Below are positions 1-5,527 of a stretch of 12,135 bases of DNA, one piece after another; the stretch's first letter is position 1; the number at the start of each line of letters is the position of its first letter. The notes beneath the pieces were generated by a model. The model ran no database searches and had not been told where the DNA came from. It saw nothing but the letters and a program-made list of their open reading frames with translations. Source of the stretch: Candidatus Igneacidithiobacillus taiwanensis (GTDB taxonomy: Bacteria; Pseudomonadota; Gammaproteobacteria; Acidithiobacillales; Acidithiobacillaceae); assembly GCA_002341825.1 (NCBI GenBank), contig DDOU01000038.1:12940-25074 (forward strand). The letters run 5' to 3'. The position numbers were made by a program, and so were the translations under genes.

Positions 1-1229
1 ATCATGTCGTGCACGGCAATATCTCCAAGGGACTGATGATCTTTTAGTAGCGCCGCCAAGAGCACTGGAAAGGCGGCCTCGTCGAGTTGAATACCCTGCC
101 AAAAGGGCTTGCCGCCCAACCATTGATTCTGCAGCCAATGACCGTCCGCCTGCTGGGTACTGATCAGGTAGCAGAGCACCTCGCGGGCCTCGGTCACCAT
201 ACCCGCCGCCAATGCCGCGCCAGCACTTTCTACCAAGTCCCGCGACCACACCAAGTGATAGCCGCCACGACTATCGCTGGCCTCCCCCCAGGGTACCGAG
301 AGGCTTGCTACCAGCGCTCCGGGAAAGGTACGGTCGGCATGCACCTTGAGTACATTCTTGGAGCGCTGGTAGAGGGCGAGCATGTCTTCGGAAAGCTGCC
401 GACCGAAACCACGGGGTTTCTTGTGGCTGTCGTGCCATTGGCACCAGGCAGCGGTATAGCCGTTGCGGATTTCCGCAAAACCCTCGGCAAGACTCGCCCA
501 GGCGTTGGTCGCGGCCGCCTCTTTGCTGGTGCCAAGGCCCAAGGCCAGGGTGCCGCGCTGGGGTAACTCACCCGCCAAAGCCACTTCGCCGGGACCCGCG
601 CTATCGTATTGCCACTGCATGACGCCGCCGTGCTGGGCCAAATCCTGCCAGAGATCGCTACTCCCCACATAACCGACACTGCGGCGACCAAAAGCCGGCG
701 TGCCAGCACTATCGCGACAGAGCAAGGCCAGGCCAAAGGGTCCCTGCTCCGCCCACAGGAGTTCTCGTCCCTCCCACGTCCTGCACCAGGCATGGTTGGC
801 GGTGGCATCACCGCCCAAGCGAGAGGCGCATAGAGCAAAGACTTGCAGAGGATCTTTGGTCTCTAGCTCGTAATCGAGCAGCAACACGTCGCGCCGCGGG
901 TCGGCGACCACCGCAAAACGAAAATGAAAGCGCTCGTGGCGGTGTTCGATGCTGGGTAGCGGCACCCGACTGTCGGCAAGGGTCTGAGTCCAATCTGGAT
1001 GGCACTTGAGCTCGAGCCAAAAACCTTGGCCATCGCTAATCAGAAAACCCAGATCCCGAATGGCAGGAATATCGATACGCGGGTAGAAAACTTCCGTAAG
1101 AATACCCCGCCCCAGGGTAAACCAAACGCGGGCAGGCCCGAGTGCGGTACCAACGCAGGATTTTTGCGCGGTGGCCCAAACCGGGCGGGAGGGCTTTGCG
1201 GCTGGGGCAGGATGCTGGGCGGTGGTCAT
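1..1229 (-). CDS. Glucoamylase, glycoside hydrolase family 15 (partial, C-terminus beyond left edge)
   Basis: Glucan 1,4-alpha-glucosidase: releases glucose from the non-reducing ends of alpha-glucans. The frame is open for 409 codons from an ATG at 1229 (AAGGAG at 1235-1240, 5-nt gap) to the window edge. The first part has the look of the bacterial GH15 N-terminal beta-sandwich (around residues 45-60: EVFYPRIDIPAIRDLGFLIS). The start of the catalytic (alpha/alpha)6 barrel is recognised by GGYHLVWSRDL, with W328, R330 and D331 matching the Trp-x-Arg-Asp substrate-binding cluster of fungal glucoamylase, and later by GIQLDEAAFPVLLAA. Both catalytic glutamates of the family would lie beyond the left edge, so activity cannot be judged. 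There is no signal peptide or hydrophobic N-terminus, so a cytoplasmic enzyme acting on stored glycogen or maltodextrins is inferred. It is divergent from sulP. Family assignment is confident; the exact substrate is not. Confidence 0.88.
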   Translation of the reverse strand, partial: MTTAQHPAPAAKPSRPVWATAQKSCVGTALGPARVWFTLGRGILTEVFYPRIDIPAIRDLGFLISDGQGFWLELKCHPDWTQTLADSRVPLPSIEHRHERFHFRFAVVADPRRDVLLLDYELETKDPLQVFALCASRLGGDATANHAWCRTWEGRELLWAEQGPFGLALLCRDSAGTPAFGRRSVGYVGSSDLWQDLAQHGGVMQWQYDSAGPGEVALAGELPQRGTLALGLGTSKEAAATNAWASLAEGFAEIRNGYTAAWCQWHDSHKKPRGFGRQLSEDMLALYQRSKNVLKVHADRTFPGALVASLSVPWGEASDSRGGYHLVWSRDLVESAGAALAAGMVTEAREVLCYLISTQQADGHWLQNQWLGGKPFWQGIQLDEAAFPVLLAALLKDHQSLGDIAVHDM

Positions 1230-1360
1230 GGTAGCTCCTTGTGTTGCCGAGAGGATTTACCAATGAGTGTAGTCTACTATCGGGGTATGGCCGGGCGCGC
1301 CAGGCAACTGCGCAGTAGGCGTGATTGCGGTCTACCATTGCTCGCAGACGTTTTCGCTTT

Positions 1361-1369
1361 TGCTAATAT
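1361..1369 (+). promoter_or_regulatory. Extended -10 promoter candidate for sulP
   Basis: TGCTAATAT matches the extended -10 consensus TGnTATAAT well (TG at 1361-1362, hexamer TAATAT at 1364-1369). The best upstream -35-like hexamer, TTGCTC at 1338-1343, is 20 bp away, so recognition would rely on the extended -10. Transcription would start near 1376 and give sulP a leader of about 175 nt. Confidence 0.4.
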
Positions 1370-1387
1370 GCCGTTTTCTGATACGGT

Positions 1388-1495
1388 ATGACCTGCTTGT
1401 ATGCAACGAAGTGGACCCATGTAAGACACTGCCTGTCTTGTCATACCGCTCAGGAATATCTTCCTGAAGTTTTTCCAACGCTGGCTCTAAGTTGA
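1388..1495 (+). CDS. Possible 35-residue leader peptide ORF with three cysteines (speculative)
   Basis: A short frame runs from ATG 1388 to TGA 1493-1495, inside the sulP leader. It has Cys at codons 3, 15 and 18, the last two within a C-L-S-C-H sequence that resembles a haem-binding CxxCH motif. Codons 12-18 lie over the first inverted repeat and codons 21-29 over the terminator-like hairpin and its T tract. This geometry would fit translation-dependent attenuation responding to cysteine or sulfur status. Against it, no Shine-Dalgarno precedes the ATG, the predicted transcript start is only about 12 nt upstream, and a frame of this length occurs easily by chance. I do not claim that it is translated. 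Confidence 0.15.
   Translation: MTCLYATKWTHVRHCLSCHTAQEYLPEVFPTLALS
1423..1439. promoter_or_regulatory. Perfect 6-bp inverted repeat (AAGACA-N5-TGTCTT) in the sulP leader
   Basis: AAGACA at 1423-1428 and TGTCTT at 1434-1439 are exact reverse complements around CTGCC. In RNA this forms a 6-bp stem with a 5-nt loop; in DNA it is a 17-bp dyad suited to a dimeric regulator. It lies about 50 bp downstream of the predicted sulP transcript start and 10 bp before the terminator-like hairpin. The function is unknown. Confidence 0.35.
1450..1474 (+). terminator. Terminator-like hairpin inside the sulP leader (possible attenuator)
   Basis: TCAGGAA (1450-1456) and TTCCTGA (1461-1467) pair perfectly over 7 bp around the loop TATC. 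After AG, five T follow at 1470-1474. The orientation suits plus-strand transcripts. No plus-strand gene ends upstream, so the structure would terminate the sulP leader itself, about 76 nt before the sulP ATG. The stem has only three G-C pairs, so strength is modest. I found no convincing antiterminator: upstream CCTG copies could pair with only four bases of the left arm. Confidence 0.4.
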
Positions 1496-1550
1496 TGCCG
1501 CTAACGCGCGGCCGCACACAGAATCCGCTCTCTACCTGGAGAACGCCTTT

Positions 1551-3071
1551 ATGCGCGAAACGTATACCTTTTCCGAAGTCAAAACCAATGTGCTCAGCGG
1601 TCTGCTGATTGCCTTGGCACTGGTACCTGAGGCTATTGCCTTTTCCTTTGTTGCCCATGTGCCTCTGATTGCTGGCTTGTATGGTGCTTTTTTTATGGTC
1701 TTGATCACCTCTGTATTGGGCGGACGTCCAGGCATGGTCTCCGCTTTCAGTGGCGCCACCGCCGTCGTGATGACCGCGCTTATGCTCAAATATGGTATCG
1801 ACTACGTCTTTGCTGCCGTCATCCTCATGGGCATCATTCAGATCATTTTTTCTCTGGCCAAACTCAGCAAATATGTGCGTATCATTCCACGGCAAGTAAA
1901 TTTAGGATTTATCAACGGCCTAGCGGTAGTTATTTTTTTGGCGCAGATCGATCATTTCAAGGTAGTAACGCCTTCGGGCGTAGAGCAATGGATGCACGGT
2001 ACACAGCTCGCCATCATGCTCGCACTCGTCGCGCTCACCATGGCGGTGATCTATCTTCTGCCGCTGCTGACCAAAGCCATCCCAGCCACCCTAGCCGGCG
2101 CCTTGGTTACCACCTTCGTCGTAATTCTCTTTCATATTCCGACCACAACGGTGGGTGACATTGCACATTTGGCCGGTAATTTGCCGAGCTTTCGGATACC
2201 CGACGTGCCTTTTTCCTTACACACACTGATTATCGTCGCCCCCTATTCGTTCATTCTCGCTGCCAATGCCCTGATTGAAACCCTGCTCACGCTCAATCTC
2301 ATCGACGAAATGACCGACACCCGAGGCAAACCAAACAAAGAATCCATGGCGCAAGGTATTGGCAATCTGGTAAGCGGCTTTTTCGGCGCGACCGGCGGCT
2401 GTGCCTTACTTGGCGAGAGCATCATCAATGTCACCAATAATGCATTAAAGCGCTTATCCGGCGTTACCACTGCGATTGCTCTGCTGGCCATCATCCTCTT
2501 TGCCTCGCACTGGATCGAGCAGGTTCCCATCGCCGCATTGGTTGGCGTCATGTTTGTGGTTGTCGAAAAAACTTTTGAGTGGAGTAGTCTCCGATTTTTT
2601 GGCAAATTACCTGCCGCCGATGTCGTCATCGGAGTTTTGGTGGCGGCCATGACAATTTTTGTCAACATCACGCTCGCGGTGGTCACTGGCGTCATTTTAT
2701 CGGCACTGCTTTTTGCTTGGGAGCATGCCAAACACATGACGATCAAAACCCACGATGACGAGCAAGGACGGCGAATCTATGAAGTAGAGGGCACGCTATT
2801 CTTTGCCTCGGCACACCAATTTTCGGAGCTCTTCAGCCCCAAGAATGATCCCGAGAACGTGGTGATCGACTTCAAACGCGCCAGAATCATCGATCATTCC
2901 GCTATCGAGGCAATAAACTCCCTGGTGGAGCGTTATGAACGACGCGGAAAACGTCTGCAATTACGCCATCTCTGCAAGGATTGTTTGGAGCTGTTGAATA
3001 ACGCAAAAGATATTTGCGTCTTCGATATCGATGATCCGACGTATCACATTGCTGACAACAAGCTGAGCTAA
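1551..3071 (+). CDS. SulP-family inorganic anion permease with C-terminal STAS domain
   Basis: Inner-membrane secondary transporter of the SulP/SLC26 family, 506 aa, a usual length for a bacterial member. The first transmembrane region carries the family signature around ALALVPEAIAFSFVAHVPLI (residues 21-40) followed by GLYGAFF and a GGRPGMVSAFSGATAVV stretch (58-73). Many hydrophobic segments follow to about residue 390. The C-terminal STAS domain covers roughly 395-495, with VVIDFKRARIIDHSAIEAI as its core. The ATG at 1551 is supported by GGAGAA at 1538-1543. The family moves sulfate, bicarbonate and other anions. In a sulfur-oxidising autotroph either sulfate or bicarbonate is reasonable, and residues here do not settle it. 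Expression may be attenuated in the leader. The convergent LysR gene ends 17 bp away. By eye the base composition is more AT-rich than the clc gene downstream. Confidence 0.9.
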   Translation: MRETYTFSEVKTNVLSGLLIALALVPEAIAFSFVAHVPLIAGLYGAFFMVLITSVLGGRPGMVSAFSGATAVVMTALMLKYGIDYVFAAVILMGIIQIIFSLAKLSKYVRIIPRQVNLGFINGLAVVIFLAQIDHFKVVTPSGVEQWMHGTQLAIMLALVALTMAVIYLLPLLTKAIPATLAGALVTTFVVILFHIPTTTVGDIAHLAGNLPSFRIPDVPFSLHTLIIVAPYSFILAANALIETLLTLNLIDEMTDTRGKPNKESMAQGIGNLVSGFFGATGGCALLGESIINVTNNALKRLSGVTTAIALLAIILFASHWIEQVPIAALVGVMFVVVEKTFEWSSLRFFGKLPAADVVIGVLVAAMTIFVNITLAVVTGVILSALLFAWEHAKHMTIKTHDDEQGRRIYEVEGTLFFASAHQFSELFSPKNDPENVVIDFKRARIIDHSAIEAINSLVERYERRGKRLQLRHLCKDCLELLNNAKDICVFDIDDPTYHIADNKLS

Positions 3072-3088
3072 CGTAGAAAGCGTTTGCC

Positions 3089-3970
3089 TTACAAAACGAT
3101 ATGTAGGAATTCGGTAAGGGTGCGCGAGCGGAGGGTTTCTCTAGGAATTGCCAGAAAACTCTCCCACACCAAAGAACTGTCGGTAACGCGATGATGACAG
3201 AGTCCCCAATCCGGGCGTTGCAGATAGACGGATTTATCGACAAAACCGATGCCCATCCCAGCTTTGGTCATTGCCCCTACAGAATCGACATCATCTACCT
3301 CTACCAAGCGTACCGGGCGCACATGCAGACGCGATAGCGCTGCTTCGAGGACTTTGCGTACCCCGGAGGTGGGTTCGCGCCAGATCAGCGGAAAATCTGC
3401 CAAGTCACCCAGACAAAATTTTTCTTTGCCAGCCAGCGGATGCTCTGGATGGAGAATCGCCACGATTTCATCCGTGATCCAGGGAATGATTTCGAAGTTT
3501 TTGGGAAGGCTGGGTATCTCCATTCCCCCCTCAAAGAAAAAGGCATCGAGATCGGATACACTGATGTTTTCCCAGAAGCTTACGCCACTTTTGAGATAGA
3601 TATTCACCCGCGGATGGGCTTCCTGAAATACTTTCAGATAAGGCGGCAAAAAATATTTGGCGATGAGACTCGTAGTGGCAAAACGTAACTCCCCGCTATC
3701 GAGGGAGCGACGGCGTTCCAGCAGTTTTTCGATATCGTCCAGCTTGGAGCGTAATTGCTGTATCTCGGGCAACAGTAACTTACCGAGGGCAGTTGGCACG
3801 ATCCTACCAGATTGGCGCCGATATAGGGGCTCGCCAACAGCCTCGGTCAAGCGCCGCATACGCTCGGAGATGGCTGGTTGCCCTCTCTCCAGGCGGGCGG
3901 CAGCTTCCGAAACACTACCGGTCTCAGCAATGGTCAGTAAGGTGAGCAATTGATTGGCATCTAGCTTCAT
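3089..3970 (-). CDS. LysR-type transcriptional regulator
   Basis: DNA-binding regulator of the LysR family, 293 aa, a typical length. The N-terminal winged helix-turn-helix spans about residues 4-60 (LLTIAETGSVSEAAARL, then QPAISERMRRL), followed by a linker helix and a two-lobed effector-binding domain from about residue 85 (GELRFATTSLIAKYFLPPYL). The effector half resembles the CbbR/CysL-like branch, but I cannot name the inducer. I chose ATG 3970 (MKLDANQ) over the in-frame ATG 3991: GGGAAAG lies about 10 nt before 3970, nothing precedes 3991, and MKLDANQLLTLL is the usual LysR beginning. It is divergent from yajR, with a near-perfect 24-bp palindrome between them as the likely operator, and convergent with sulP, so either neighbour could be its target. 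Confidence 0.9.
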   Translation of the reverse strand: MKLDANQLLTLLTIAETGSVSEAAARLERGQPAISERMRRLTEAVGEPLYRRQSGRIVPTALGKLLLPEIQQLRSKLDDIEKLLERRRSLDSGELRFATTSLIAKYFLPPYLKVFQEAHPRVNIYLKSGVSFWENISVSDLDAFFFEGGMEIPSLPKNFEIIPWITDEIVAILHPEHPLAGKEKFCLGDLADFPLIWREPTSGVRKVLEAALSRLHVRPVRLVEVDDVDSVGAMTKAGMGIGFVDKSVYLQRPDWGLCHHRVTDSSLVWESFLAIPRETLRSRTLTEFLHIVL

Positions 3971-3993
3971 GTATCTGCTTTCCCGATACATCT

Positions 3994-4017
3994 ATCATTG
4001 AAATCGATTTGAATGAT
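3994..4017. promoter_or_regulatory. 24-bp near-perfect palindrome, candidate LysR operator
   Basis: The outer arms ATCATT (3994-3999) and AATGAT (4012-4017) are exact reverse complements, and the centre AAATCGATTT (4001-4010) is itself a perfect palindrome. Only the flanking G4000/G4011 pair breaks the symmetry. It lies 23 bp upstream of the lysR start, and its right half overlaps the -35 hexamer of the yajR promoter. That position suits a dimeric or tetrameric regulator controlling both directions. A T-N11-A is present (T3995, A4007) but off-centre. Confidence 0.6.
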
Positions 4018-4037
4018 GACAGCTTCCCCACTACGAT
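4009..4037 (+). promoter_or_regulatory. Sigma-70-type promoter for yajR
   Basis: TTGAAT (4009-4014) and TACGAT (4032-4037) are separated by exactly 17 bp. Transcription would begin near 4044, leaving a leader of about 90 nt before the yajR ATG. The -35 lies within the right half of the palindrome, so protein bound there would affect RNA polymerase access. Confidence 0.45.
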
Positions 4038-4135
4038 AGCAACAGACTTTTTGTGGTATCCCAACCGAGTCTAGCATCCCGAGGCCAGGTGCCTGCACCA
4101 GCTGCGTAGCCGCACAGTTTATATAGGAAAAACAA

Positions 4136-5524
4136 ATGCCAAGATCATCCGCAACGTCCGTCTTAGATCAACGAGAACGCCGCGCCGTATTCTCCCTAGC
4201 TGGCATATTCGGATTGCGCCTGTTGGGCCTGTTTCTCGTCTTACCAGTCTTTTCGGTCTATGCCCACGGCCTCAAAGGTGCGGCAGATCACCCGGCGCTG
4301 ATCGGCATCGCTCTGGGTGCCTATGGACTGACCCAGGCCCTCTTGCAGATTCCCTTCGGCAAACTTTCCGACCGCATTGGTCGAAAGCCGGTCATCGCCG
4401 TCGGCCTCCTGATTTTTGCTGTAGGAAGTGTTGTCGCAGCATTGGCGACCAGCGTCGACGGTCTGCTCATTGGCCGCATCATTCAGGGTGCCGGCGCCGT
4501 TGCTGCGGCGATCATCGCTCTAACTGCCGATCTCGTACGGGAAGAGCGCTGGACCAAGGCCATGGCCATCATTGGTATCACCATTGGTGTCAGCTTCAGT
4601 ATTTCTTTAGTGCTTTCAGCACCTCTGGCCCACCTCATTGGGGTATCTGGAATCTTTTGGGCAACGGCGGTGTTGTCTTTGTTGGCCATTGCGGTGCTGT
4701 ATCTCATCATTCCGAGCGTTCCTGCCAAATTTCATCGCGATGCCGAACTCAATCCGGCAATGCTCTCCCAGGTGCTGAAAGACCCAAATCTGCGTCGGCT
4801 CGATTTTGGTATCTTTGCGCTACATACTGGATTAACATCGATTTTTGTGGTCTTGCCGTTGGTGCTGGTCGATCCCGCGCACCCGATTCTGCCGCTCTCC
4901 GCCCAGTGGGAGTTGTATCTTCCGGTAATGTTGCTCTCTTTCCTGTTCATGATTCCTCTCATTGCCGTCGGTGAAGCCAAACGCAAGCTCAAAGAGGTCT
5001 TTCTGTTGGCCATTGGTCTGCTCATTCTGGCTGCGGTGTTGCTCGCTAGTTGGGCGCAAAATCTCGTCATCATTGCTATCGCCCTCTTCCTGTTTTTTGT
5101 GGGGTTCAATGTTCTCGAAGCGAGCCTACCTTCCTTGGTGGCAAAGTTTAGCCATCCCGGCGCCAAAGGCACGGCAACCGGCGTGTATACGTCTTCGGAG
5201 TTTTTGGGAGCCTTCTGCGGCGGCCTCCTTGGCGGGCTGCTCTATATTCCGGAAACGCGTAATTACAGCACTATCTTCTGGGTAGTGACGGCAATCTTTA
5301 TCGTCTGGTTTCTGGTGAGCCTGGGTATGCAGCGACCACCATATTTGCTCACCCGGATTTTTTCTCTGCCCGATGGCGCAACCGATCATCTACGAGAGCG
5401 CCTGTTGGCGCTGCCCGGCGTTGCCGAAATTGCCATTTTCACGGACGAAAAGGCCATTTATTGCAAGGTGGACAGCAAAGTCTTCGACGAGGCCAGCGCA
5501 CGGGCCGTGCTATCGCAGGCGTAA
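4136..5524 (+). CDS. yajR: YajR-like major facilitator superfamily transporter
   Basis: Inner-membrane MFS transporter, 462 aa. It follows E. coli YajR, as I remember it, through most of its length: an N-terminal segment with FGLRLLGLFLVLPVF, GAYGLTQALLQIPF, then MFS motif A GKLSDRIGRK (residues 75-84). Later come YAHPxL-free helices with EASLPSLVAKFSHPGAKGTA. Twelve hydrophobic helices are followed by a soluble C-terminal domain (about 390-462, with LLALPGVAEIAIFTDEKAIY and KVDSK), matching the ferredoxin-like YAM domain that distinguishes YajR from most MFS proteins. The substrate is not known; a proton-driven efflux pump is inferred. AGGAAA at 4125-4130 precedes the ATG. It is the first gene of a three-gene run with clc and the H+-ATPase, and is probably controlled by the divergent LysR. 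Confidence 0.87.
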   Translation: MPRSSATSVLDQRERRAVFSLAGIFGLRLLGLFLVLPVFSVYAHGLKGAADHPALIGIALGAYGLTQALLQIPFGKLSDRIGRKPVIAVGLLIFAVGSVVAALATSVDGLLIGRIIQGAGAVAAAIIALTADLVREERWTKAMAIIGITIGVSFSISLVLSAPLAHLIGVSGIFWATAVLSLLAIAVLYLIIPSVPAKFHRDAELNPAMLSQVLKDPNLRRLDFGIFALHTGLTSIFVVLPLVLVDPAHPILPLSAQWELYLPVMLLSFLFMIPLIAVGEAKRKLKEVFLLAIGLLILAAVLLASWAQNLVIIAIALFLFFVGFNVLEASLPSLVAKFSHPGAKGTATGVYTSSEFLGAFCGGLLGGLLYIPETRNYSTIFWVVTAIFIVWFLVSLGMQRPPYLLTRIFSLPDGATDHLRERLLALPGVAEIAIFTDEKAIYCKVDSKVFDEASARAVLSQA

Positions 5525-5527
5525 CAA

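Larger units (their letters stand above)
1230..1550. other. Divergent intergenic region glucoamylase/sulP
   Basis: This stretch of 321 bp separates two divergent starts. On the glucoamylase side it holds that gene's ribosome-binding site and no promoter I can defend. On the sulP side it holds an extended -10 promoter, two perfect inverted repeats and a Cys-containing mini-ORF, each listed separately. The promoter-to-ATG distance for sulP is about 175 nt, which is long for a simple leader. Confidence 0.7.

Noticed and set aside
308-838. Minus-strand frame of 176 codons, with plus-strand frames at 87-566 and 609-833
   Set aside because: All lie across the glucoamylase gene in other frames; their translations are Arg/Pro/Ala-rich with no family resemblance, while the glucoamylase frame shows clear GH15 motifs.
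1508-1515. GCGGCCGC palindrome upstream of sulP
   Set aside because: An 8-bp G/C palindrome is not rare in this composition and has no partner or clear spacing to a promoter.
1332-1895. Minus-strand frame of 187 codons over the sulP leader and 5' end
   Set aside because: It is antisense to conserved SulP membrane segments and its product is a low-complexity, charged sequence without recognisable domains.
3001-3019. Perfect 7-bp inverted repeat ACGCAAA/TTTGCGT near the end of sulP, considered as a terminator
   Set aside because: It lies within the STAS-domain coding sequence, 50 bp before the stop, and no T tract follows on either strand. The codons read as normal protein, so coincidence is more likely.
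3022-3031. 10-bp palindrome TCGATATCGA
   Set aside because: Inside sulP codons for a Phe-Asp-Ile-Asp stretch; explained by coding sequence and far from any promoter.
3971-3991. LysR start at ATG 3991, seven residues upstream
   Set aside because: No ribosome-binding sequence precedes it, and the shorter form begins in the usual LysR way.
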